This document shows, one piece after another, positions 18,216-27,964 of a stretch of DNA of 64,000 bases. The DNA lies in contig CBDFNQ010000026.1 of assembly GCA_965250225.1 (NCBI GenBank), positions 92,472-156,471 of the forward strand. The letters are read 5' to 3'. Source of the DNA: CBDEUK01 sp965250225 (GTDB taxonomy: Bacteria; Pseudomonadota; Gammaproteobacteria; Eutrophobiales; Eutrophobiaceae). The stretch's first letter is position 1. Each line of letters begins with the position of its first letter. A program made the translations under genes and the position numbers. The notes under the pieces were generated by a model that saw nothing but the letters and a program-made list of their open reading frames with translations, had not been told where the DNA came from and made no database searches.

Positions 18216-19634
18216 TTAATAACGGTAATGTTCAGGTTTGTATGGGCCATCTACAGATACATTGATGTAATCGGCCTGTTCCTTGGTAAGCGAGGTCAAG
18301 TTCACACCAATACGTTGTAAATGTAACCGCGCAACCTTTTCATCCAGATGTTTTGGCAAAACATAAACATCTTTACCGTAGTTTTCGCCTTTCGTGAATA
18401 ACTCTATTTGAGCTAGAACCTGGTTGGTAAAAGAATTCGACATCACAAAGCTGGGATGCCCAGTCCCGCATCCGAGGTTTACCAAACGACCTTTGGCTAA
18501 CAGGATGATGCGTTTACCATCAGGGAAGATAACGTGATCCACTTGAGGTTTGATTTCATCCCACTCATATTTTTCTTCCAGGCTGGCAACATCAATTTCA
18601 TTATCAAAATGACCAATGTTACAAACGATGGCCTGATCTTTCATCTTAACCATGTGATCATGTTGTATCACGTTGAAATTACCTGTGGTGGTGACAAAGA
18701 TATCACCCTGGCTACAAACCGTATCCATTTCTACCACACGATAACCTTCCATCGCTGCCTGTAGTGCACAAATAGGATCGATCTCGGTCACCCAAACAGT
18801 TGCACCCAGGCCACGCAATGATTGCGCACAGCCTTTACCCACATCACCGTAACCTAAAACCACAGCGACCTTACCAGCAATCATCACGTCTGTTGCCCGT
18901 TTGATGCCATCGACTAACGATTCACGACAACCGTACAGGTTATCGAACTTCGATTTGGTCACAGAGTCATTCACATTGATCGCTGGAAAAGGTAATTCAC
19001 CTTTTTTCACCATTTGATATAAACGTTGCACACCGGTAGTAGTTTCTTCAGTGACACCTTGAATACAGGCCAAAGTACGTGAATAAAAGTCGCTATCTTC
19101 CTTTAACTTCTGCTTAATTGCAGCAAACAAACAAATTTCTTCCTCTGAACCGGGGTTATCAAGAACCGACAGATCGCTCTCTGCTTTTGTACCGAGGATG
19201 AGTAACATAGTCGCATCCCCACCATCATCGAGGATCATATTCGGAGAGCCACCATCGGCCCATTTCATGATGCGATGAGTGTAATCCCAGTATTCATCCA
19301 GGGTTTCGCCTTTAATGGCAAAGACCGGGATTTTCTGATCAGCAATCGCAGCAGCGGCATGATCCTGTGTTGAATAAATATTACATGAAGCCCAACGTAC
19401 CTCAGCACCCAAAGCAACCAAGGTCTCGATCAAGACAGCGGTTTGAATGGTCATGTGCAGGGAACCGGCAATGCGTGCGCCCTTAAGTGGTTGTTGTTCT
19501 GCGTATTCCTTACGGATGGACATTAAACCGGGCATTTCGGTTTCGGCAATACGCAATTCTTTGTGGCCCCAACTGGCCAGTGATAAATCAGCGACGTGAA
19601 AGTCTGATGCGACAGCAGTAGCAGCTACGCTCAT
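18216..19634 (-). CDS. ahcY: S-adenosylhomocysteine hydrolase
   Basis: AhcY hydrolyses SAH to adenosine and homocysteine, removing the product inhibitor of methyltransferases. At 472 residues it is the long bacterial form. Visible signatures include SLHMTIQTAVLIETL, the NAD-binding GYGDVGKGCAQSLRG, and the C-terminal DGPYKPEHYRY (the Lys and Tyr reach across to NAD of the neighbouring subunit). A strong GGAGG lies ten bases before the ATG. A SAH riboswitch and a sigma-70-type promoter precede it, so expression should rise when SAH accumulates. metF follows downstream. Confidence 0.98.
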   Translation of the reverse strand: MSVAATAVASDFHVADLSLASWGHKELRIAETEMPGLMSIRKEYAEQQPLKGARIAGSLHMTIQTAVLIETLVALGAEVRWASCNIYSTQDHAAAAIADQKIPVFAIKGETLDEYWDYTHRIMKWADGGSPNMILDDGGDATMLLILGTKAESDLSVLDNPGSEEEICLFAAIKQKLKEDSDFYSRTLACIQGVTEETTTGVQRLYQMVKKGELPFPAINVNDSVTKSKFDNLYGCRESLVDGIKRATDVMIAGKVAVVLGYGDVGKGCAQSLRGLGATVWVTEIDPICALQAAMEGYRVVEMDTVCSQGDIFVTTTGNFNVIQHDHMVKMKDQAIVCNIGHFDNEIDVASLEEKYEWDEIKPQVDHVIFPDGKRIILLAKGRLVNLGCGTGHPSFVMSNSFTNQVLAQIELFTKGENYGKDVYVLPKHLDEKVARLHLQRIGVNLTSLTKEQADYINVSVDGPYKPEHYRY

Positions 19635-19660
19635 GATGTTTTACCTCCAAACAAAATAAG

Positions 19661-19735
19661 CGAGTGCCGTTGTGATTCTTGTCGCTGTTCCAAGCCTGGC
19701 GGGTAAACTATTACCCGTCGCAGCACTCCTCGGAA
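19661..19735 (-). promoter_or_regulatory. SAH riboswitch upstream of ahcY
   Basis: Read on the minus strand, the element begins with P1 5' strand TTCCGAG (19729-19735), followed by the conserved GAGTGCTGCGAC. A P2 hairpin GGGTAA/TTACCC follows, then CCAGG and the P1 3' strand CTTGGAA (19688-19694). The downstream strand GCACTC (19662-19667) is exactly complementary to GAGTGC (19723-19728), completing the pseudoknot. This matches the SAH aptamer architecture in every helix, including the GAGGAG-GCTGC and GCCAGGC cores. It sits about 13 bases from the ribosome-binding site GGAGG, consistent with an ON switch at initiation or antitermination level. Confidence 0.96.
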
Positions 19736-19758
19736 CTACGGTTATTCAAGAGCCCGCG

Positions 19759-19787
19759 AGTATAGTACGGTTGAATAGGAGTTTCAA
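19759..19787 (-). promoter_or_regulatory. Sigma-70-type promoter for ahcY
   Basis: On the minus strand, TTGAAA (19782-19787) and TATACT (19759-19764) are separated by exactly 17 bases. The predicted transcription start, near 19752, lies a few bases before the first stem of the SAH aptamer, as expected for a leader riboswitch. Confidence 0.75.
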
Positions 19788-19871
19788 AAAAAACTGTATC
19801 GGCAGCCTGGGATTTTAGCTTAAATAAAATTAATCGGGCTTGTGCCTCAAAAAAAACCTGAAAAAAATGAC

Positions 19872-21032
19872 TCAGATTGCCGCTTTTAATGCCTCGGCCT
19901 TGTCAGTCTGCTCCCATGGCAGATCGATATCACTACGACCAAAGTGACCATAGGCTGCCGTTTGTCGATAAATAGGCCGCAACAGATCCAGCATCAGAAT
20001 AATGCCTTTGGGACGCAGATCAAAATGTTCACGAATCGCCGCAATCAATTTTTCTTCGCTAATCTTGCTCGTTCCAAAGGTCTCAACACTGATGGACGTT
20101 GGTTCAGCCACACCAATTGCATAGGAAACCTGAATTTCACAACGATCCGCCAAACCCGCTGCGACGATATTCTTGGCGACATAACGAGCTGCGTAGGCGG
20201 CTGAACGGTCGACCTTGGAAGGGTCTTTTCCAGAAAACGCTCCGCCACCGTGGCGCGCCATCCCACCATAGGTATCCACAATAATTTTACGACCTGTTAA
20301 CCCACAGTCGCCGACGGGACCACCAATGACAAAACGCCCGGTTGGATTCACCAGATAACGGGTTTTATCAGTGATCATGTCTGCTGGCAATACTGGTTTG
20401 ATGATCTCTTCGATCACGGCTTCTTCTAATTCTTTATGTCCAACCTCAGGGTTATGTTGGGTTGATAATACGACCGTGTCGATGGAAACTGGTTTATGAT
20501 CTTCATACACCACGGTCACCTGGGATTTTGCATCTGGACGTAACCACCCCAGTTTTCCAGCTTTTCGCACCTCGGCCTGTTTTTTTACCAAACGATGAGC
20601 GTAGGTAATTGGGAACGGCATTAACACATCTGTTTCATTACAGGCATAACCAAACATAAGCCCCTGGTCACCCGCACCCTGATTTAAATCGATACCTTCC
20701 CCCTCATTCACACCCTGGGCAATATCTTCTGACTGTTTATCGAGTGATACCAATACGGCACACGACTCCCAGTCGAAGCCAATGTCTGAGTGGTTATAAC
20801 CAATTTCACGAATGGTATTACGAGCTACGGATTGCATATCAACATAGGTTGACGTTGTTATCTCACCCGATAATACGACCATGCCAGTATTGACCATGGT
20901 CTCACAGGCAATACGGGCTTTGGGATCATCGGTAAATATGGCATCGACCACAGCATCTGAAATTTGATCGGCTACTTTATCGGGGTGACCTTCTGAAACA
21001 GATTCAGAAGTAAATAAATAATTATTAGCCAT
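19872..21032 (-). CDS. metK: S-adenosylmethionine synthetase
   Basis: MetK makes S-adenosylmethionine from ATP and methionine. The 386-residue length and N-terminal motif FTSESVSEGHPDKVADQISD are typical. GAGDQGLMFGYA and GGGAFSGKDPSKVDRSAAY (ATP/phosphate loop) are intact, and the C-terminus contains GHFGR. It is the upstream neighbour of ahcY on the same strand, but the 237-base gap contains ahcY's own promoter and riboswitch, so the two are probably separate transcripts. No SAM riboswitch was recognised before metK. Confidence 0.98.
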   Translation of the reverse strand: MANNYLFTSESVSEGHPDKVADQISDAVVDAIFTDDPKARIACETMVNTGMVVLSGEITTSTYVDMQSVARNTIREIGYNHSDIGFDWESCAVLVSLDKQSEDIAQGVNEGEGIDLNQGAGDQGLMFGYACNETDVLMPFPITYAHRLVKKQAEVRKAGKLGWLRPDAKSQVTVVYEDHKPVSIDTVVLSTQHNPEVGHKELEEAVIEEIIKPVLPADMITDKTRYLVNPTGRFVIGGPVGDCGLTGRKIIVDTYGGMARHGGGAFSGKDPSKVDRSAAYAARYVAKNIVAAGLADRCEIQVSYAIGVAEPTSISVETFGTSKISEEKLIAAIREHFDLRPKGIILMLDLLRPIYRQTAAYGHFGRSDIDLPWEQTDKAEALKAAI

Positions 21033-21193
21033 AGTTAAGGATCCTATACACTTTCGCAGAAAAGGCGGCGATTTTAGCGGAGAAATATGTTAATTCCTAT
21101 GCTAAATAGCACTTATTTTGTTTAAAATAATTCCTGATACCACATTTTCGAACACAAATTTTCTTAATTATCGAAGAGACACTGACATTTAAA

Positions 21194-21757
21194 ATGACAC
21201 TTTTAGAAACACCAGTATGTGATTTCGGCAGAAAGGCTCACGACTTTAATCTAGTGAACATCAACGGTAAAACTATGAATCTGGATGATTGTCGAGGTGA
21301 GAATGGACTATTGATCATGTTTATCAGCAATCACTGCCCTTACGTCAAAGCAATTCAGACTCAGCTTGTGAAAGACACCCGCTTATTACGGGAATACGGT
21401 ATCAACAGTGTCGCGATCATGCCCAATGACACTGAAAGTTATCCGGAAGATTCTTTTGAAAATATGCAACGAGTTGCCAAAGAATTCAATTACCCGTTCC
21501 CTTATCTGATAGATGAAACGCAGGATGTCGCACGAACCTATGGTGCCATCTGTACACCTGATTATTTTGGCTATAACCATAAACACGAATTGCAATACCG
21601 TGGCCGTCTCAATGCCACAAGCCCATCAAATCCCAGTTCTGATCAGGACGAACCGGAATTGCTCAACGCGATGATACAAATTGCTAAAACAGGAAAAGGA
21701 CCTGGGAAGCAAATCCCGAGCATGGGCTGTTCCATCAAATGGCGTGATTCCATCTGA
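21194..21757 (+). CDS. Thioredoxin-like / AhpC-TSA family protein
   Basis: The 187-residue protein has a redoxin fold: an N-terminal DFGRKAHDFNLVNINGKTMNL segment, then FISNHCPYVKAIQ. The single Cys in HCPYV replaces a CxxC pair, and the C-terminal half has the cis-Pro region GAICTPDYFGYN. It belongs to the widespread NHCPYV-type thioredoxin family proteins, usually assigned peroxiredoxin-like or unknown function. It has no signal peptide, so it should be cytoplasmic. It is divergent from metK and transcribed toward tkt but separated from it by about 200 bases, with no sign of coupling. Confidence 0.85.
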   Translation: MTLLETPVCDFGRKAHDFNLVNINGKTMNLDDCRGENGLLIMFISNHCPYVKAIQTQLVKDTRLLREYGINSVAIMPNDTESYPEDSFENMQRVAKEFNYPFPYLIDETQDVARTYGAICTPDYFGYNHKHELQYRGRLNATSPSNPSSDQDEPELLNAMIQIAKTGKGPGKQIPSMGCSIKWRDSI

Positions 21758-21960
21758 ATTAAGAGTTTTTTGCATGAAAACCTTTATCTTGTGCTTGCTC
21801 GGAGAGAACCATTAATAGAGAATACGCGGTTCTTTGTAAACGCTAGATCTCAACAAAATAATAACAACGGTTTTGTCACCTGGTATTCAATTCTTACACC
21901 AAAGAATAATTGAGATTGTAAGGTCTGATACTCAAAATATTCCGATGGAATAAAAAAAAT

Positions 21961-23997
21961 ATGAAACAAGAAACTGTCTCAAAAGACGAATTGGGAGTGC
22001 TAGAGCCATCACGCCGTGAATTGGCGAATGCTATTCGTGCTTTGAGTATGGATGCTGTTGAAAAAGCCAACTCTGGTCACCCAGGTGCACCCATGGGAAT
22101 GGCTGACATCGCTGAAGTGCTATGGAATGACTTCATGCATCATAATCCTGCTAATCCGTACTGGATCAATCGTGATCGATTCATTATGTCCAATGGCCAT
22201 GGTTCCATGTTGTTGTATTCGGTACTGCACCTGACCGGTTATGACCTGACCATTGAAGACATTAAACAATTTCGTCAATTGCATTCAAAGACACCGGGGC
22301 ATCCGGAATACGGTTATGCCCCTGGCATTGAAACAACTACTGGCCCGTTAGGCCAGGGGATTGCCAATGCAGTGGGCATGGCAATTGGTGAGTCGGTTCT
22401 TGCAGCAACTTACAATAAAGATGGCCATAAGATCATCGACCATTTCACCTATGTTTCAGTCGGCGATGGTTGCCTGATGGAAGGCATCTCACATGAAGTC
22501 TGTTCACTGGCCGGTACTTTGGGACTCGGAAAATTAATCACACTATTCGACAGCAATCAAATCTCTATCGATGGCGATGTTAATGGCTGGTTTAAAGATG
22601 ATAATGCCGCTCGCTTCAAGGCCTATGGCTGGCATGTGATCGAACAGGTCGATGGTCACGATCCCGATCAAATTAAAGCGGCCATTTCAGAAGCGCAATC
22701 CATTACTGACAAACCCAGTTTCATTATCATGAAAACCGTCATTGGTAAGGGTTCTCCAAACAAACAAGGCACAGCAGCCAGTCATGGTGCGGCCCTGGGT
22801 AAGGAAGAAATTGCTGCGACCCGTAACACACTCGACTGGCATCACCCACCCTTTGAGATCCCCGAGGATATAGCCAGTGATTGGGATGCAACCAAGCAAG
22901 GACAAGAACTCGAAGCAACCTGGAACAAACAGTTTGACGATTATCAAAAAGCCTATCCTGAACTAGCCAATGAACTGACACGCAGAATCTCAGGTGAATT
23001 ACCTGCTAACTGGCAAACTGAAATTCAGAACTTTATCAACCAAACCGCGGATAATGCCGCAAACATTGCCTCACGAAAAGCCTCTCAAAATTCCTTAAAT
23101 GGTATCGGGCCTGTCTTGCCAGAACTCATTGGCGGCTCGGCGGATCTGGCTGGCTCAAACCTGACACAGTGGTCAGGTTCTGTTGGCATACAAGATCAGG
23201 CGGATGGTAACTATATTTATTACGGTGTTCGTGAATTTGGTATGACCGCAATTAATAATGGCATGGCTCTGTACGGCGGATTCATTCCTTATGGTGCTAC
23301 CTTCCTGATGTTTTCTGAATACGCACGCAATGCCTTGCGCATGGCAGCTTTAATGAAGATACGAAACATTTCGATCTTTACCCATGACTCAATAGGTTTG
23401 GGTGAGGACGGCCCGACTCATCAAGCAGTAGAACAAGCAGCTACTTTACGCTTAATGCCAAACATGTCGGTATGGCGTCCTTGTGATGCAGTGGAATCAG
23501 CTGTTGCCTGGAAGGCCGCTGTCGAAAACAAACATGGCCCAAGCTCATTACTATTCTCACGTCAAACTCTGCAACATATGCAACGCACTGAACAGCAAGT
23601 AGCCGATATAGAAAAAGGCGCTTATGTATTGGTGGATTCTGGCGATACACCAGATGTCATTATTATTGCTACCGGCTCAGAGGTAGAGATGGCCTACAAC
23701 GTCACCTACCAATTAAATAAACAAGGGCATAAGATCCGTCTGGTCTCCATGCCATCGACCGATGTCTTTGACGCACAGGAACAAGGCTACAAAGATTTAG
23801 TATTACCGGACAATTGTCGTAAACGAATAGCGGTTGAAGCCGGGGTAAGCGATTACTGGAAAAAATATGTTGGCCTTGATGGGTTGGTGCTCGGCATTGA
23901 TACCTTTGGAGAATCTGCTCCTGCAGAGGATGTATACAAACATTTTGGGTTAACTGAAGATAATTTATTGCAGCAGATCCAATCACTTTTGCAATAA
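21961..23997 (+). CDS. tkt: Transketolase
   Basis: Transketolase moves two-carbon units between sugar phosphates using thiamine diphosphate. The 678 residues include a short N-terminal extension (starting MKQETVSKDELGVLEP) beyond the usual start near RRELANAIRALSMDAV. Motifs are intact: ANSGHPGAPMGMADIAEVLW, the ThDP signature GDGCLMEGISHEV with its NN-like DSNQIS, and the transketolase signature GEDGPTHQAVEQ near residue 480. It is first in the run tkt-gap-pgk-pyk-fba on the plus strand, which would serve the pentose phosphate pathway and glycolysis/gluconeogenesis. The 203-base region before it contains a GAGAACC/GGTTCT inverted repeat and no other gene. Confidence 0.98.
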   Translation: MKQETVSKDELGVLEPSRRELANAIRALSMDAVEKANSGHPGAPMGMADIAEVLWNDFMHHNPANPYWINRDRFIMSNGHGSMLLYSVLHLTGYDLTIEDIKQFRQLHSKTPGHPEYGYAPGIETTTGPLGQGIANAVGMAIGESVLAATYNKDGHKIIDHFTYVSVGDGCLMEGISHEVCSLAGTLGLGKLITLFDSNQISIDGDVNGWFKDDNAARFKAYGWHVIEQVDGHDPDQIKAAISEAQSITDKPSFIIMKTVIGKGSPNKQGTAASHGAALGKEEIAATRNTLDWHHPPFEIPEDIASDWDATKQGQELEATWNKQFDDYQKAYPELANELTRRISGELPANWQTEIQNFINQTADNAANIASRKASQNSLNGIGPVLPELIGGSADLAGSNLTQWSGSVGIQDQADGNYIYYGVREFGMTAINNGMALYGGFIPYGATFLMFSEYARNALRMAALMKIRNISIFTHDSIGLGEDGPTHQAVEQAATLRLMPNMSVWRPCDAVESAVAWKAAVENKHGPSSLLFSRQTLQHMQRTEQQVADIEKGAYVLVDSGDTPDVIIIATGSEVEMAYNVTYQLNKQGHKIRLVSMPSTDVFDAQEQGYKDLVLPDNCRKRIAVEAGVSDYWKKYVGLDGLVLGIDTFGESAPAEDVYKHFGLTEDNLLQQIQSLLQ

Positions 23998-24054
23998 AAT
24001 TTACTTAAAATAAGAACATTTGATAAAAGAAATAAATTTGGAGATTTATAAATA

Positions 24055-25065
24055 ATGACTATCAAGATAGGTATTAATGGTTATGGACGTATTGGTCGCA
24101 ACATCTTACGTGCGGTATACGAGTCTGGTCGCACTGATGAATTCCAGATCGTAGCAATTAATGATCTAGGTGATGCAGCAACCAATGCACATTTAACACA
24201 ATATGACAGTGCCCATGGGAAATTTCCTGGTACGGTCAGTGTCGATGGCGATTATATGGTTGTCAATGGTGACAAGATTCGTGTCTTATCAGAACGTGAC
24301 CCTGCTAACTTACCCTGGGGTGAACTCGGAGTAGAAGTCGTCCATGAATCGACTGGATTTTTTGCGGATAAAGCCAAGGCCTCAGCCCATCTTAAAGGCG
24401 GCGCAAAAAAAGTCATTATCTCTGCGCCCGGTGGTTCGGATGTTGATGCAACAGTAGTATTCGGTGTCAATGAAGGGGTTTTAAAATCGACTGATAGCGT
24501 CATTTCAAACGCCTCTTGCACGACCAACTGCCTGGCTCCCATAGCAAAAATCATTCATGACAATATTGGCATGAAACACGGCATCATGACCACGATTCAT
24601 TCTTACACAAACGATCAGGTGTTAACCGATGTCTATCATTCTGATCTGCGTCGTGCTCGTTCTGCGACCGAATCGATGATTCCGACTAAAACAGGTGCCG
24701 CTGCTGCGGTTGGTCTGGTATTACCTGAGTTGAATGGCAAACTCGATGGTTACGCCATGCGCGTTCCGACGATCAATGTCTCCGTTGTTGATTTAGGCTT
24801 TGTCGCTAATCGCGAAACCAGTGTTGAAGAAATCAATTCATTAATGAAAGAAGCATCAGAAGGTTCAATGAAAGGCGTGCTCGCCTATAACGATGCACCT
24901 TTAGTATCCATCGACTTTAATCACGATCCAGCATCATCTACTTTTGATGCCAGCTTAACAAAAGTGATTGATGGCACGATGGTTAAAATCGTTTCCTGGT
25001 ATGACAACGAATGGGGATTTTCTAATCGTATGCTTGACACTACAAAAGCGTTATTGAACGCATAG
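24055..25065 (+). CDS. gap: Glyceraldehyde-3-phosphate dehydrogenase, type I
   Basis: This NAD(P)-dependent enzyme interconverts glyceraldehyde-3-phosphate and 1,3-bisphosphoglycerate. At 336 residues it is standard. The Rossmann start is IGINGYGRIGRNILRA, the catalytic Cys lies in SNASCTTNCLAP (about residue 155), and the C-terminus has SWYDNEWGFSNRM. GGAG appears before the ATG. It follows tkt by 57 bases and precedes pgk by 23, consistent with a single operon. Confidence 0.98.
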   Translation: MTIKIGINGYGRIGRNILRAVYESGRTDEFQIVAINDLGDAATNAHLTQYDSAHGKFPGTVSVDGDYMVVNGDKIRVLSERDPANLPWGELGVEVVHESTGFFADKAKASAHLKGGAKKVIISAPGGSDVDATVVFGVNEGVLKSTDSVISNASCTTNCLAPIAKIIHDNIGMKHGIMTTIHSYTNDQVLTDVYHSDLRRARSATESMIPTKTGAAAAVGLVLPELNGKLDGYAMRVPTINVSVVDLGFVANRETSVEEINSLMKEASEGSMKGVLAYNDAPLVSIDFNHDPASSTFDASLTKVIDGTMVKIVSWYDNEWGFSNRMLDTTKALLNA

Positions 25066-25088
25066 CACGTTTAGAGGATCACATAATC

Positions 25089-26294
25089 ATGTTTCTTAAA
25101 AGTACCGACCTCGATTTAGCGAATAAGAAAATATTGATGCGCGTTGATTTCAACGTACCTCTCAAGGATGGTGTGGTTCAAGATGACACGCGCATAAAAG
25201 CCTCATTACCTGCTATCAATGCTTGTCTCAGAGTTGGCGCCAAAGTGATATTGATGTCGCATCTTGGCCGTCCAACAGAAGGAAAATATGACGAGGCCTT
25301 TTCTCTGGCGCCAGTTGCCGAGGTACTCAGTGAATTAATTAAACAAGATGTTTCAATAATCAAAGACTGGCAGGAAAGAGACAGTGCCACCTTTCCTGAT
25401 ATTTGCATTCTGGAAAATATACGTTTTGCCATTGGTGAAAAAACAAATGACGATGACCTGGCACGAAAGATGGCAAGCCTGTGTGATGTGTTTGTTAATG
25501 ATGCCTTTGCAACATCCCACCGTGCGCAGGCATCAACCTGTGGTGTTGCTAAATATGCACCTATCTCGTGTGCAGGCCCTTTACTGGTCGCAGAGATTGA
25601 AGCCTTGTCAAATGCACTGAATGACCCTGCCAAACCCATGATCGCTATTGTCGGCGGCGCTAAAGTGTCAACCAAGTTGACCATACTGGATAGCTTGTCT
25701 GAAAAAGTCGACCAATTAATTGTCGGTGGAGGTATTGCCAATACATTCCTGAAAGCTTCTGGCCATAACATAGGTCAATCACTACATGAAGCTAACCTGG
25801 TCGATGAGGCCAAACGCATAATCAGTAAAAGTAACAAAGCTGGGAAAGAAATACCGTTACCCGTTGACGTTGTTTGCGCAAAGGAATTTTCTGAAGATGC
25901 CATTGCAACACTTAAAGATATCAATGAAGTTAAAGACGACGATCAGATCCTTGATGTTGGATCAGTTACTCAAGAAAACCAGCGAAAGATATTGGCTCAG
26001 GCAAAAACCATTGTCTGGAATGGCCCATTAGGCGTTTTTGAATTTGAAAAATTCAGTCATGGAACCAGGTCACTGGGAGAGTCGATTGCCAATAGCGAGG
26101 CATTTTCGATTGCCGGTGGTGGTGATACTTTATCAGCTATTTCAAAATTCAATTTAACAGAACAGATTTCTTATATTTCTACCGGAGGAGGCGCCTTTCT
26201 TGAACTTCTTGAAGGTAAAACGCTGCCAGCTGTGGCCATCCTCGAAGAATCGGCTCGTGCATGGGAAGCCATGGAACGCGCAAGAGAATATTAA
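25089..26294 (+). CDS. pgk: Phosphoglycerate kinase
   Basis: Pgk transfers phosphate from 1,3-bisphosphoglycerate to ADP. The 401-residue protein has the N-terminal signature KKILMRVDFNVPLKDG and the substrate loop VILMSHLGRPTEG. AIVGGAKVSTKL and the nucleotide-binding STGGGAFLELLEGK are also intact. It lies between gap and pyk with short spacers (23 and 27 bases), so the three glycolytic genes should be co-transcribed. Confidence 0.98.
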   Translation: MFLKSTDLDLANKKILMRVDFNVPLKDGVVQDDTRIKASLPAINACLRVGAKVILMSHLGRPTEGKYDEAFSLAPVAEVLSELIKQDVSIIKDWQERDSATFPDICILENIRFAIGEKTNDDDLARKMASLCDVFVNDAFATSHRAQASTCGVAKYAPISCAGPLLVAEIEALSNALNDPAKPMIAIVGGAKVSTKLTILDSLSEKVDQLIVGGGIANTFLKASGHNIGQSLHEANLVDEAKRIISKSNKAGKEIPLPVDVVCAKEFSEDAIATLKDINEVKDDDQILDVGSVTQENQRKILAQAKTIVWNGPLGVFEFEKFSHGTRSLGESIANSEAFSIAGGGDTLSAISKFNLTEQISYISTGGGAFLELLEGKTLPAVAILEESARAWEAMERAREY

Positions 26295-26321
26295 GTAAGA
26301 GGTTATAAATTATACTTTAAA

Positions 26322-27764
26322 ATGAGAAGAACAAAAATTATTGTGACCCTGGGCCCGGCAACGGATAAACCAGGCATGTTAGAAAAATTATTTGATAACG
26401 GTATGGATGTCGTACGTCTGAATTACTCGCACTCTACCCAGGAGGAACATCAGAAACGCCTTGAAGCGGTTCGAAAATTGTCACTAGAACGCCATCATGC
26501 TGTAGGAGTCATCGCGGATTTACAAGGCCCGAAAATTCGTATTCAAAAATTTGGTGCCGGCAAAGTACATTTACATGAAGGTGATACATTCACCTTCGAC
26601 ACAGACCTGTCACAATCCGATGGTGACCAGAAACACGTAGGTGTCAGTTATAAGGATTTACCGAAAGACGTAAAAGCCGGCGATTCATTACTGCTCGATG
26701 ACGGACGAATAGAAGTGCGTGTCAAAGAGATCAGCAAACACGAAGTAAAGTGTGATGTTATTATCGGTGGCGAGTTATCAGATCGAAAAGGCATGAACCT
26801 CAGGGGTGGTGGTTTATCCGCTGCATCACTGACCAAGAAAGATCACGACGACCTAAAACATGCGATAAAAATTGGTGCAGATTTTATTGCCGTCTCTTTT
26901 ACCCGTAATGCTAAAGACATCCATGAAGCACGTGCCTTAATAGAAACTGAAGGTGGCAGTGCCGGTATTATTGCCAAGATAGAGCGTTCTGAAGCACTGG
27001 ACGAGATTGAGGCTATCATTGAAGCTTCAGACATTATCATGATCGCCAGAGGTGACCTCGGCGTCGAAATTGGTGATGCAAGTTTACCTCCGGTACAAAA
27101 ACAATTGATCAAACAAGCGCGTGAAATGGACAGAGGGACGATCATTGCAACTCAGATGATGGAATCCATGATCTCATCGCCTGTCTCTACCCGTGCTGAA
27201 GTATTTGATGTGGCCAATGCCGTGTTGGATGGCACCGATGCAGTGATGTTATCGGGTGAAACCAGCATCGGCCAACACCCGGACAAAGTGGTCAAGGCGA
27301 TGTCTTTAATCTGTGAAGAAACGGAAAAGCAACGCATGACACGCGTTTCAGATCACCGTATCAACCAACGTTTTGAATCGATAGGTGAAGCTATTGCTAT
27401 GTCTACCATGTATGCAGCGAATCACATTGGCGCAAAAGCCATAGCAGCCTTAACCGAATCTGGCTCAACCTGCGTCTGGATGTCACGTATCAGTTCTGGC
27501 ATTCCAATCTTTGCCTTTACACGGCATGAAGGAAGTCGTCGCAAAGCCACTCTGTATCGAGGTGTTTATCCAGTAAAGTTTGATATAACACACAGCGATC
27601 CACTCGAAGTCAACAAAGAAATTATTGAGTCATTGATGGAAAAGAACCACATCACAGAAGGTGATATTGTACTGATCACTAAAGGTGATTTGCGTGGCAC
27701 TCGCGGTAAAACTAATAATATGAAGATCATCCGTGTGGGTGAGGCAATAGAACACCATATATAA
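26322..27764 (+). CDS. pyk: Pyruvate kinase
   Basis: Pyruvate kinase makes pyruvate and ATP from phosphoenolpyruvate and ADP. The 480 residues begin RRTKIIVTLGPATDKPGM, and the active-site segments are intact: FIAVSFTRNAKDI, IIAKIERSEALD, IMIARGDLGVEIG, and ATQMMESMI. It follows pgk closely. The 200-base gap to fba suggests that fba may have its own promoter. Which effector regulates this isozyme cannot be judged by eye. Confidence 0.97.
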   Translation: MRRTKIIVTLGPATDKPGMLEKLFDNGMDVVRLNYSHSTQEEHQKRLEAVRKLSLERHHAVGVIADLQGPKIRIQKFGAGKVHLHEGDTFTFDTDLSQSDGDQKHVGVSYKDLPKDVKAGDSLLLDDGRIEVRVKEISKHEVKCDVIIGGELSDRKGMNLRGGGLSAASLTKKDHDDLKHAIKIGADFIAVSFTRNAKDIHEARALIETEGGSAGIIAKIERSEALDEIEAIIEASDIIMIARGDLGVEIGDASLPPVQKQLIKQAREMDRGTIIATQMMESMISSPVSTRAEVFDVANAVLDGTDAVMLSGETSIGQHPDKVVKAMSLICEETEKQRMTRVSDHRINQRFESIGEAIAMSTMYAANHIGAKAIAALTESGSTCVWMSRISSGIPIFAFTRHEGSRRKATLYRGVYPVKFDITHSDPLEVNKEIIESLMEKNHITEGDIVLITKGDLRGTRGKTNNMKIIRVGEAIEHHI

Positions 27765-27964
27765 ATTAAGACCTTGTTCGGCTCATAGGGATAAACTATA
27801 TAAGAACATCCGTAACAATTTTTTTTTAATATAAAACAGGGAATACGGTCGCTAAAGAAAGGAATTCACTCAGCTGTAAAAATCACTCTGACTGGAAATA
27901 GGCATTGACGGTTTATATACTTCGTCAACACACAGAAATTAGAGATAATTAATAGAGGAATAAA

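Noticed and set aside
21033..21193. Possible SAM riboswitch before metK
   Set aside because: None of the SAM riboswitch cores could be recognised in this 161-base region.
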